From Colocasia esculenta (Eukaryota; Streptophyta; Magnoliopsida; Alismatales; Araceae), in contig CM024763.1 in assembly GCA_014218235.1 (NCBI GenBank), positions 84,740,244 to 84,804,243 on the forward strand: a stretch of DNA of 64,000 nt. Direction: 5' to 3'. This document shows, in pieces, positions 32,867-42,799 of the stretch. The position numbers and the translations under genes are program-made. Numbering within the stretch: the first letter of the stretch is position 1; each line of letters begins with the position of its first letter. The notes below the pieces were generated by a model. That model was not told the DNA's origin, did not search any database, and saw nothing but the letters and a program-made list of their open reading frames with translations.

Positions 32867-32882
32867 ATCTCCCTCTTTTTGA
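32867..32882 (-). other. Polypurine tract of C3
   Basis: Minus-strand AAAAAGAGGGAGAT lies immediately before the 3' LTR. The same kind of tract recurs at about 33270. The sequence 32883-33302 holds no gene. Confidence 0.8.
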
Positions 32883-33302
32883 TGATGGCAACCTTAAAAC
32901 TATATAGAAGTGAAGTTTTGATGAAAAGTGATTTTAAGCACCTTTGGTTATTTAACACTCAATTAGAAAGGCATTGATTGTGACTGAGTGATGTTTTATT
33001 TCTTTTTATTCAAACTTGTCAAAGACCTTTGAACATTTTTTAGTAACATTTGAAGATCACACACATGAAAGACACAATGTTACTAGAAGTGAATTATTTG
33101 CACAAATAGGTCAAGCAGCTTGACAAGCAATCATTACATTCACATTCATTCAAAAAGGTTTTCAACCACATTGAAGACACAAAGATTTCTATTCATTTCA
33201 TTCACAAAATATGAACATTGCAATCTTCAAAAACATCTTCAAAAATAGCATTACAAGTTCTTGCTATCATCTCCCCCTTTGACATCATCAAAAGAAATTA
33301 CA

Positions 33303-35282
33303 TTAATGGGGAGGAGGAGGAGGATGAATGGGTATCAATATGGTCTCAATATCCGTTAATCTCTTTTCCATTGAAGTTAGACTAAACTTCATTTGAGCTT
33401 GGATAGTTGAGAGTCTTGTATGCAAAAGATGTTCCATCCTCTCTGAATTCTCTGACATTGAAGCTTGAAGTGCACTGAACTCATTTGACACTGGCTGTGA
33501 GGATGAGGAAGAACCAGTTGACCAACCAGGCCTATTCAAAACTTTGAATTCCCTTTTAAGTGCAGACATCTCTTCATCAATGTGAGCATATAGATTCTTC
33601 ATGCTCTCCAAGTCATCTACCAAATGTGCAAAGGATAGTCTTGTCTTACTTATTTGTGAAAGTGTCTCCTTTGTGTTGAAGACATCAGCTTGGGAATTTG
33701 CCAAAATTCCCTTATGAACTGTCTCCAATTTCTCTTGATGTTTTTTAAGGTCTACTGAAGCATCTGCCAAAGTTCCAATCAGCTTGTTGAATCTTTCGGT
33801 TGCATGGTCAGAGGTTGCTTTCTGATCAATGAATTTGGCAGAGACAGTGTTCTCCAACCTCTGAATCCTTAACTCAAAATTTTCTGACATGGATTGAATG
33901 GAGGTGTTCAAAGCATCAAATTTATCATTTAAAAATGTGTATAGCTCTGGTGGAACAGAAGGTCCACCAAAGGATGTGGATGCATAAACTGGAGGTTGTG
34001 GAGAAAAGGATGGAATTTCAGTTTCAAGGTTCATGGAGGAGGAGGGCTGAAGTTGAGGTGAAAGAGGGGAATGAAAGGGTACATCAACTTCAACTGCCAC
34101 ATGAGGCTGATCCTCATTCATTGGAGGCTGGTCCTCATGCACTTGAGGCTGATCCTCTGGAGCTGGAGGCTGATCCTCTTGCACTGGAGGCTGTTCCTCT
34201 TGTACTGGAAGCTGTTCCTCTTGGACCATAGGGGCCTCTACTGCAGCTGGCCCTCTCCTCACCTTATCACCCACAATCCTAAAGCCCATAAATTTTTGAA
34301 CATGCTTAAAGCAAGAGATGTTGGACTTAGGAATTTTCTCAGACTTCTCATTCTCAAGAGACACACCAAAGTGTTTGAAGACTTGAGTCAAATGGGCTGC
34401 ATAAGGAAGTGATCTATGCAAATCTGCCCTAGTGGTCTCAGAGATGATCTGGTACATGATGACATGGAGGTTTACCTTTATGTCCTTGCTCATACAATAA
34501 ATCACAAACCTTTGAATGTCTATGAGTCTGTCCCTCCCACCACCTTGGGGTGTGATGATAGTGGTAAGCATATGATGGGTAAGCCTCAACACAGGTGGAA
34601 AAGTGTTGGTGTTGAATTTGGTAACATGGGTTTGCTTAGGATCAGACTCATCTGCCTGCAATCCAGTCAAGATGGTGTAGGCTTCATGAAGGTCAAATTC
34701 AAAGTTTTGGTAGTCTGCTCCTTCATCTGGAATTTTGAAAATGGTGGCTGCTAAGTCTGTAGGCATGTCAATCACAATTCCTTTGACTTTTGACTTGTAC
34801 CCTTCATCAGTGCATTCCAAATTCATATAGAATTCCTGGACAAGTCTAGGGTATATGATGCAAAAATCTGAGATAAAGGATTGCCAAGACTGGAATTTGA
34901 AGAAATTTATGACCTCAGGAAAAGCAGCAATCAGCTCACTATCATCCAAGTCCACTGCCCTGGGTTTCAAGATGGTCTTCCCTGCACTTAGTGGTTTGGA
35001 AGGAGTTCTCTTAGAAGACTAGGAAGATTCTGTTGATGAAGATGTGGACTTCTCAGAGGCTTCAGGAGAGGAATCGAGAACTTCCCTCCTAGGGTACACA
35101 GACCCTTGACCTCGACCAGAAGAGGATGCCCTACCTCTCTTAGCAGATGAAGACCCTAGTTGCTCTACATGATCATGGCGTCTCTTGGTTCTCCTCTCAG
35201 TAGGAGGATCATCATCCGCCGGAATGGGCCTTGCCGTAGCCCTTGCTCTTGCTCCACGGCGAGGAGCCTGCTTGTGCGCCAT
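33303..35282 (-). pseudogene. Extra (env-position) ORF of C3, one in-frame stop
   Basis: A 659-codon frame starts at ATG 35282 and has one TAG at 35019-35021 (codon 88) with no frameshift. The N-terminus is basic (MAHKQAPRRGARARATARP) with a later KRRHDH. Residues about 110-330 resemble the putative plant transposon protein domain (PF20167, from memory): YPRLVQEFYMNLE, KVKGIVIDMPTDLAA, IFKIPDEGADYQ and IMYQIISETTRADLHRSLPYA. A repetitive segment based on QEDQPP follows. The last 200 residues are coiled-coil-like (FDALNTSIQSMSENFE). No signal peptide or clear membrane helix is visible. A palindrome cluster and TATA-like sequence lie 160-315 bp upstream. Function unknown; envelope is only a positional analogy. 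Confidence 0.78.
34105..34225 (-). repeat. Coding tandem repeat in the C3 extra ORF
   Basis: About seven imperfect units encoding a Q-E/V-E-D-Q-P-P theme, 18-24 nt each, give a Pro/Glu/Gln-rich hinge between the conserved domain and the coiled coil. Confidence 0.7.
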
Positions 35283-35439
35283 GGATGCAGTGTAGAGTGG
35301 AATAGGAGATGATGGAGAGTGAGGAATGAGAGAAGACGGATGAAGATTGAATGGAAGAGGGAAGAGGTGGAAAGGGGATTCAAAATCCTGCCGGATTCCA
35401 GGAAGAAGATGATCGTCGGGTCGGCCTGGAGAAAAAAAG

Positions 35440-35596
35440 GGGGTTTTATGATAACCTACCCCGCAGGAACAACAAATTCTTAACCGGCGCCCACGGCTGA
35501 AAAGACTCTGGCAGGGGGTTCAATGTCGACACTAGAGGAGGTTAGTGTCGACCTGAGCTAATCTGTGTCGACACGAAATGTAAGTAGTGTCGACCT
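35440..35596 (-). promoter_or_regulatory. Putative internal promoter of the C3 extra ORF
   Basis: Four GTCGAC motifs begin at 35523, 35545, 35565 and 35587 (steps 22, 20, 22). Downstream on the minus strand comes a block GGCGCCGGTT...TTGTTCCTGC shared with C2, then an AT-rich GTTATCATAAAACCCC around 35440-35455, then the ATG at 35282. The order array, TATA-like box, ORF matches 50232-50535 in C2. Confidence 0.6.
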
Positions 35597-37039
35597 GGCC
35601 TGATGAAAAATTGAGATTTGAGTATGGAAAAATTTGTGAGCTTTTGGGACATCTTTATAATGATAAACAATGGGTGGAATAATCATTTCAAGGATTTTTA
35701 AGAGGCTAAAAATTCATTTGTTAAATTTTTCAAAAATTCAACACAATTCAAGTTTTACACAATATCCAACAGGATATGAGCATTCAGTGACTTGAGTCAT
35801 TAAAATGATGATTTGAGGGATATAATACATTTAACAATCAACTACACACTACCATATTCTTCAAGTCCAAAGAAAATAAAAAAAATCTTTTAGACTGAAG
35901 TCAAGTGTGTTGAAAGTAAACAATTTTTTAAGAACAACTTGATGATGGATAAGAATGATTCTTTAAAACAATTCTCCAATGACATACATATTTTGTTTTT
36001 GAAACAAACTATCAAATGAGATACATCTTGTTCACTCAAGAACTAATGCTTTTCACACACTATAGTCCCTAGATACTAAAGATTTATCCATTATCAAGTC
36101 TCAAAGGGGTAAATGATGACCTTTTGACATGAAAATATACGTTTTTTAGACGCCAATATTTCCAGTTACTCAGTCATCATAAAAAAGTATAGGACATATT
36201 TATTTTGTTTTGAAATTGTTTTTTATTTTAATCCCCTTTGAACAGAGATAGCATTAGTGCCTCATGACATACATGGCACTTCATTCATTGTGAAGATGTG
36301 TAGTTTCTCAGCACATGTGCCATTGCTCTGTTGAATTGACAAATTTTGGAGAGTTTTTGACAAAAAGACACCATCTATATCCAACATCAGTTGCAAACAA
36401 AAACATGTTTAGATTCAAGGCACACATTATCCTTCAGTCTTTGAAAGAAATCTGAATTTCTATAGTTTTGATGAATATAGGTGAGAGTTGACAAATGAAT
36501 ATAGTAGATCACTCAAAGGATCATTTTGAGACTCTAGACACCTGAATGAGGACATCATGCAAGGAAATTGATGTAATGCAAGAAAAGTTTTGAATTTTTC
36601 AAAAGATATGACTTGTGAATTCTCTAGCTCCCCCTGAGATGAGGATTTCAACCACTTTTCATCAGAATAAAGATATGCAAGTTTTTGAAATCAGAAAAGA
36701 TTCTCTTTAAACAATAAAGGCTCCCCCTCAATAATTGCATTTTCATTTCTTGGTACTTGGCGGAGACACATGCTCTCGCATAGTGAAAGTGTCCAGACAA
36801 GCAGAACTTGTCCTTCTTCAAATCACCATTTGATATACCAAGAAGTTCAACACAATGTGAGTTGAAGAGTTCATTGTCAAAAAGAAATAGAAGTGAAATA
36901 GAGAGAGATATGATCAGTATGAATCAAGGAAGCAAATGAATATGATGATGCAAAGAACTCCCCCTCAGAAGATGCTTAACACACAACCCAATCCCAATGG
37001 ACATTTGCAAAGGCCAAGTTCTCTCCTTAAAGATGAGAA
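35597..37039 (-). other. C3 post-pol non-coding region with CNE1, CNE2 and purine tracts
   Basis: There is no gene. The region contains CNE2 at 36121-36173, a CNE1 stem-loop at 36751-36850 (stem GACAAG/CTTGTC, 36796-36812), and several GGGGGAG tracts on the minus strand near 36630, 36722 and 36958. Much of it aligns with the C2 region 48880-50230. Confidence 0.65.
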
Positions 37040-37147
37040 TCAACTGTCAGGAAGGGGTTTAGTGAAGATGTCAGTAATCTGTTTTTCAGATTCTATGAAG
37101 TTGAGTTCAAATGATTTCTTTGCTACATCATTTCTCAAGAAATGATG
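37040..37147 (-). pseudogene. Relic of the RNase H C-terminus (C3)
   Basis: A short stretch encodes HHFLRNDVAKKSFELNF, then TEKQ-like residues and ADIFTKPL-type ending (here TDIFTKPLPDS). This is the last 35 residues of Sirevirus pol. Nothing of RT, integrase or the rest of RNase H precedes it; instead another CNE1 copy lies 300 bp upstream. Confidence 0.85.
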
Positions 37148-37451
37148 AATCAGACATGAAGGAATATTTCTTTAGTATTTCACTCAACGATTCTTTTGGC
37201 TCACTTCCCATAGGATATACATGATTTGAAATGATCATACAAGCAATTCAGATATGTTATTCAAAGTGGTTTGCAACGAAAGAATATGAACATGATCAAT
37301 CATGCATTAACAGGCAATTTATTACAAAAAAAGATATTTTTGTACTTTTTCAAATTTACTCCCCCTTAATTTGTGCATGGAATGAAAAGGTTAGCATGCA
37401 ATTCACACATGATTATGAGCACAATTAGCTTTAGGCATAACAAGACTTTTG

Positions 37452-37540
37452 CTACTTGGCGGAGTATTTTACTCACGCATAATGATAGCTTCCAAACAAG
37501 CATAACTTGTTTTTCCACATGTCATCATTTGATATACCAA
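37452..37540 (-). promoter_or_regulatory. Second CNE1 stem-loop in C3
   Basis: The minus strand has TGATATACC-type flank, a 7-bp stem AAACAAG/CTTGTTT (37494-37512) and CTCCGCCA. It lies upstream of the RNase H relic, which is out of the usual order and points to a chimeric origin. The flanks 37148-37451 and 37541-37784 hold nothing recognisable. Confidence 0.6.
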
Positions 37541-37784
37541 GAAGTCAAAGCAGTTAGTATGCACACAGGCTCATTGGAACATTTAAGCATGCATGATAAC
37601 ATAAACATGATTCCAGTTGTTATGACATAAAGTTCATTGATGGGAGTTGCATTGAAACACATTTCTCATTGTTCAGATAAAAATTAAACATTCATTCCAA
37701 TTTAAACAATTCAAGTTTGAAATGATAAAGAAATTTTACCTGAACAGTCTTCATTTCTTTCTCAAAGATTTTACCTGTGTTCTT

Positions 37785-37910
37785 CAGTCATGTCTAGTCT
37801 TGCACAGCCAATATCTTGAATCCATTTACAATGTATGGCTGCAAGACTTCTCAGCTTGCTGATCAAGCTGGTTTTGGGACCCACACTTGTTTGGGTCCTG
37901 CAATGAAATC
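37785..37910 (-). pseudogene. Relic of the gag-protease junction (C3)
   Basis: The minus strand has a degenerate version of the GPK.VWVPK border motif (GGACCCAAACAAGTGTGGG at about 37875-37900). About 60 bp on it has residues resembling the protease start (WIQDIGCARLDMT against the usual WxxDSGCSRHMT). The active-site Ser is replaced. Confidence 0.65.
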
Positions 37911-38038
37911 AATGTTAGATTGTAACAAAGATTTCTGAATCCAACATACTTTTAATTTTTTTATAGATGCATTTCTTTCATTGATAGAACTATAAGTAAA
38001 ATTAGTTCCAGATTTTCTTTTTGCCTTGATCAATGCAT

Positions 38039-38712
38039 CTATGTTTTCATGAAGTTTTCTATTTTTAGACTTTTTAATATGAGCAAAATAAAATGATTTT
38101 GTGCAACATTTTTATGCTTATACACATGGAATTTCTGAACATTTTCAGTATGAACATGATGTTTATTCCTATGCGTATGAGCATGTGCATTAGACTGGAA
38201 TTTCTGAGCATGCACAACAAAATCATTTCTGTACCAACAGTCCTTAGAAATATGACCAATTTTATGACAATAAAAGCATTGGACTGATTTGGCATGTTTA
38301 TTGAAATTTTGATTTCTATTCCAGCAATGTTTTGTAAGATGACCAGATTTATTACAATTAAAACAAATGAGAGCATTTTTTACCTGGTACTTACCTTGGC
38401 ATATATGCATTTGCTGAAATCTCCTTTTCATGTGAGGAGGCTCACCATGAGGAGAAGGAGGTACCTTCTTGTAGCTCTTGGCATGATATGAATTTGAAAT
38501 TTGCCTTGGAGCTTTTTGGATTGATGGAGGAAGTAAATGAGTCCTCTTGACATAGCATTCCTCTCTTTCCCTGTCTGTTTCTGAACAAGAACTTTCACTA
38601 GCTTTTCATTAGACTTAGAAGAGTTCTTGTTTGCAGCAGATTTAACAACTGTTAATTTTGTTTTGTTCTTATTTTTCTTATCTTTAACAGAAGCAAGACT
38701 TGTGTTCTTCAA
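38039..38712 (-). pseudogene. C3 gag zinc-knuckle region
   Basis: Frames 38428-38712 and 38039-38431 give a lysine-rich segment followed by two adjacent CX2CX4HX4C knuckles, CFNCNKSGHLTKHC and CFYCHKIGHISKDC, then a His-rich tail. These would bind element RNA. They are separated from the upstream coiled coil by a stop at about 38730 and from each other by a frame change near 38430. Confidence 0.85.
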
Positions 38713-38736
38713 TTCATTTTGAAGCTTCTATTTTTC

Positions 38737-39704
38737 TTATTTTAATGCAATTACTTCCTTTTCTGAAATTTGAAGCTTGTTTAGCATGACATCCAAGCCA
38801 TTTTTCATCTTGTTCTTTTCATTTTCAAATTGAGCAATTTGTTTTTCCAAATCGGCGATTTTATTACTCAAATTGCTGCATTCATTGTCCAATGGTTTGT
38901 CATGGTACAAGCATTCAATCTTCCTTTTTAGGTGATGATTTTCTTCAACAAGTTGTTTGCATCTTTCATTTATTTGATGATCATGAGCCATATTAGAGAT
39001 TTGTTTGTTTAATTGATCATTATCAAATTTGAAGTTGTTATTGAGATCAATCAATTCTTCTTTTTCATTTTCCAGATCAATGACTTTTGATTTAATAGCT
39101 CATGATTTTCTTTCAATCCATTCAGTTTATTTTCACAGATTTGGAGTTCATCTTCTAAATTTTCTTTTTCAGAATTTAATTTTTCAACTTCATTTTTCAA
39201 ATTATCATTTTTTTCTGAAGGATTCTTATCATTGTTCTGGTGCAATTCAAGTGTATTTCTCAAGTTTTCACTTTCTTTATGGCAATGTTTTAAAGTCTTT
39301 TTCAAGTCTTTATTTTTAGTGTTCAGTTGTACATTAAGACTTTGCATCTTTTCATAGAATTTAATCAACTGAGCATAAGACATACTTTCATCTTCATCAG
39401 AGTCAGAATTAGAATACACAAATGGATCTGGAGTTGATTTACCTGACCTTTTAGACCCATTTGAACTCTTGTTTTCTGAAGAGGATGAAGAATGCTCTGA
39501 GCCCTTAGAATGTGTTGTTAGAGCCAAAACCTTATGAATTGTTGATTTTCTGGATTCATTGAGGCTCCTCTTTGCCATAAAGTACTTGTGAATTTCTTTT
39601 GCTCCTTTTCTTTGTGCTTCCTTTGAAAAACTTGATGAAGGTGACACTGGTGATTTCTCTGAAATTATAACAGGAGATTCATGCAGATTAAATAGATTTG
39701 CCAT
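38737..39704 (-). pseudogene. C3 gag-like coiled-coil protein lacking a capsid domain
   Basis: The ATG at 39704 (MANLFNLHES) is followed by a Ser/Lys-rich stretch (SSSSSENKSSNGSKRSG), an acidic motif SDSDEDESMSYAQLIKFYEKM and then about 200 residues of heptad-rich coiled coil (LNSEKENLEDELQICENKL, continuing in a second frame as KIADLEKQIAQFENEKNKM). The SYAQLIKFYEKM part corresponds to the region after the first zinc knuckle in autonomous Sirevirus gags. The YWK...LRAQ capsid domain seen in C1 and C2 is absent. A frameshift at about 39053 splits the coiled coil. Confidence 0.8.
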
Positions 39705-39900
39705 TATACCAAGACTCACAAAAGACTATTAGATCTAATCACAGTGAATCAATGTGACAAGGAATTAGATCTAACAATTAGAGTGGTTAATCTGCTCTAA
39801 TGCCAAAAGGAGGAATCAGAGCGATTAAGCACACAATCAAGCAATTAACACAAAGATCAGCCAGAAGCAATCAAATCAGATCAGTAACAGACATTAACCC

Positions 39901-39912
39901 GCTCTGATACCA
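39901..39912 (-). other. Primer binding site of C3
   Basis: Minus-strand TGGTATCAGAGC lies two bases after the 5' LTR. The leader 39705-39900 holds no gene. Confidence 0.92.
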
Positions 39913-39914
39913 AT

Positions 39915-41742
39915 TGTTAGGAACGGATGGGTGGAAGGATCAGATCTAGAAGGGGGGGTTGAATAGATCTAATACCAATTAACGCGGAAGCTTAAGCAAT
40001 TTAAAATTACTTCGAATCAGAGATCAAATCACCCAATCAATTTACTAATCTGAAGTGTGATTAGAGTGTGAGCAAATCAATTAGTAGTGTGAACGAAATC
40101 CCTATGCATGCATCTAGCGAGATACAAAGGCAAACCACAAATCAAACCAATGCACAGAGGATTTTTTAGGTGGTTCGGAAATCACCTCTAGTGACTCCTA
40201 CGTCCACCCCTCACACAGTGAGGCCACACTACTCAAAACCCTTAGTACAACTCACACAGGAGCACGACGACTCCAAACACCCTTGAGCACGACGACTCAA
40301 GAAACACCTGGAGCACGATGACTCCAAACTGAGCACGACGGCTCAAACAACAACCGGAGTACGACGACTCCAAATTAAGCATGACGGATCAAACCACACA
40401 GTGAGTATGACGACTCACAAACTACTGAGCTCGATGGCTCACAAACAACCTGCTAGAAAAACACAAGACTCAGATCCTCTAGCAACAGATCTAGTCCAAC
40501 AAGAGTCAATTCATGAGACTTATGCAACAACCCATGCACAATCTCAGAATCACTCAGAAGAGAAAAATGAAGATAAGAATTGTATTGATAGCTTTTCTCT
40601 TCAGATGTACTCCCTTGTAGAAGGTCGAATTGTGAAGTGCTTTGATCTCTGGAAGTTCCTGGACGATGCTCTGCAATCTGATCTTCAAGATCTTCCTTGA
40701 ATTCTTCACAGAAGTCGGCTTCTACTTGATATGCTTCCTTGAGGTGATCCAATTGTTTCTTCAACGATCAATTTCCACTTCTTATGCTTGAGCAGATGAG
40801 AATTTGGCTTGAGGAAGCACCAGGAAGGCAAGAACAGGGAGGAGAAACCTTCTAGCCGCCAATGGACTTCTGGGAGGCTCTGAAAGGGTTCTTACATGTT
40901 GGATAGCCAATAGGAGGGTATTTATACCCCAAATAGTCCAAATGTACCCTTGGGGGTCGTGGGCACACGATCCAAGGCTAATCAATAGTTCCCTAAGGTG
41001 CCACGTGTCCAAGACAAAGTTTAAGTCACAGAGATTCCGGAGTGTGTCGACCTGCCCATGAGGTGTGTCGACACACTATCCCAGACTGGCAAATCAATTC
41101 CCTGGGAGAGGTCTCTAGTGTCGACCTGAGATGATCTAGTGTCGACACCATGTCCCAGACAGCAAAATAGCCCTTCTGGGAAGGCTCTCTAGTGTCGACC
41201 TGATATCATCTCGTGTCGACCTGCTTTGGACATCTGAAAAACAGGCCTCCTGGGAGATCCATCTAGTGTCGACCTGCCTGCATTTGGTGTCGACCTGCTT
41301 TAGCTATCTGAACAACATGCCTTCTGGGAAGGCTCTCTAGTGTCGACACTATCTGATTTAGTGTCGACCTGAGATGGAAGCATGTTAACATATTTCTCTG
41401 GGATCTGTCTCTAGTGTCGACCTGCTCTAGACTAGTGTCGACACTAGTTGATCTTTTCTTCACATTTCTGCCTTTGCTCTGAGCCATTGTGTCGACACCA
41501 TTGATGGTTGTGTCGACACTACCTTTGCAAGAAAATGTTTGTCCCTGAGAAAATAACACATAAATCATTAGTTAAATGTATTATCATGAATATAAATGAT
41601 AAATGTGCTTGAAAACATGCTTTTTGAATATTGGTAATTCAGGTGATGTATTTCACATGTTCCAATTTTTATGCATTAAAATCACAGCTTGTCATCATCA
41701 AAATATGAGGGGAAATGACTTGTTTTCACACTCAACCCAACA
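39915..41742 (-). repeat. 5' LTR of C3
   Basis: This 1828-bp copy of 31037-32866 has few differences. It has the same TATA box, the GAG..CTC hairpin array at 40258-40442 and the 40-nt hairpin at 40169-40208. Confidence 0.95.
41044..41519. promoter_or_regulatory. 74-bp-period GTCGAC palindrome array, C3 5' LTR
   Basis: The array has the same seven pairs as 32168-32643, from 41044/41065 to 41489/41510. The motif at 41408 is intact here (GTGTCGACCT) where the other LTR has GTGTTGACCT. Confidence 0.92.
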
Positions 41743-41747
41743 GAACT
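41743..41747. repeat. Target-site duplication of C3, right (GAACT)
   Basis: Exact match to 31032-31036; C2 gag continues directly after it. Confidence 0.94.
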
Positions 41748-42794
41748 TGTTGAAAATTATTCTGAAATAAGAAAGAAAACAAATATTGAAAGAAGAAATT
41801 TGAAAACATTCTGCATAACCAATCAATAAACAAAAGAATTTGTGAATTGAAAAATGAAGTAGCTGAGCTCCATGAGGAAAAAGAAATCTTCTGCATGTGA
41901 TTGATGAGCTCAAGCTTGCATCCCAAAAGGCCACTCATGAGTTTAAAGAATTGTCTGAAAAGCTGGAATTAGAACAAAAGAAAAAACAACAAATTCTGAT
42001 GAAATCAAAACCTTAGAAAACCAGCTAAAAGAAAAAGAACAAGTCATTGAAACCTTCATAAAGGTAAAGACAATTTGGAGGCCTTGCTAGGAGCCAGAAT
42101 GAGATCTGAATCACATGGACTGGGATTCAACAAACAAAAATCAAAGAAAGACAAATCTGGTGAGATAAGAGAAAAAGCACCCTTGATAAATTTTGTCAAA
42201 GGTCCTAGTCTTGAAAACACAAAAAAAACAAGCAAGTGTCAAGCAACACAACAAAGACTTAAAAAATCCAGAACAAAAGGAAACCAAGCAGGTCGACACA
42301 ATCACTTGACATGTCGACACTAGTCCATAAAAAGATGAAATCTGTGACTGCTGTGTCGACATCAGTCAAGGACAGGTCGACCTGCTCAACCTCAATAAAC
42401 ACAAACCAGTCAACCAAAAATTCAAATAAAATCTGAAAAATAAGAAAAATTCAAAAGAAGCCATTCATGACAAACCTTGGACTTCCAAGACAGTACATCA
42501 AGCTGATTGGACTAATTCTTGGAACCAATGGTATCACAATCCTTTTTGGTACCACCCTCAATTCTTCTATCCAAATTTTTCAATGTACCAACAAAACCCT
42601 TGGTTTGTACCACCTCAACTGAACACTCATGTCCAAATGCATAACTCCCCTCCTAAAGAGAAAAAGAACACTGGTGTTTTTATTCCAAAAGGGAAGAACA
42701 AATTGAAAAAGGCAAAAAACACCACTGAAACAAAATAAAATAAAAAATAAATCAGATTTGGGTTAGAAAAATTTGATGTCAATGCTCAAACATT
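41748..42794 (+). pseudogene. C2 gag, C-terminal part
   Basis: The sequence continues C2 gag after C3. A broken coiled-coil segment (about 41748-42070) is followed by a lysine-rich stretch (42075-42280). An aromatic Asn/Gln/Pro-rich segment (42480-42650: WYHNPFWYHPQFFYPNF-type residues) and KGKNKLKKAK follow. Frames change several times. The DNA at 42290-42383 carries four GTCGAC motifs. S2 then interrupts the gag-pol junction. Confidence 0.75.
42290..42383. promoter_or_regulatory. GTCGAC motif cluster at the C2 gag-pol junction
   Basis: AGGTCGACAC (42290), ATGTCGACAC (42311), GTGTCGACAT (42353) and AGGTCGACCT (42374) sit on a strict 21-bp grid (steps 21, 42, 21). It is neither LTR nor the extra-ORF promoter. 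Confidence 0.75.
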
Positions 42795-42799
42795 CTGAT
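42795..42799. repeat. Target-site duplication of S2, left (CTGAT)
   Basis: It is repeated exactly at 45700-45704. Confidence 0.93.

Larger units (their letters stand above)
31037..41742 (-). mobile_element. Non-autonomous Sirevirus-type element C3
   Basis: The 10.7-kb minus-strand element has LTRs 31037-32866 and 39915-41742, a perfect 5-bp target duplication, a primer site and a polypurine tract. Its interior holds a gag reduced to coiled coils and zinc knuckles (38039-39704), a relic of the protease start, a relic of the RNase H end, two CNE1 stem-loops, one CNE2, and a long extra ORF (33303-35282). No capsid domain, integrase or reverse transcriptase can be found. The two LTRs differ little by eye, so it moved relatively recently and must have been mobilised by a partner element. 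Confidence 0.92.

Noticed and set aside
33935..34412. Plus-strand frames rich in LEADP/LALEA over the C3 extra ORF
   Set aside because: They are antisense shadows of the Pro/Glu repeat in the minus-strand ORF.
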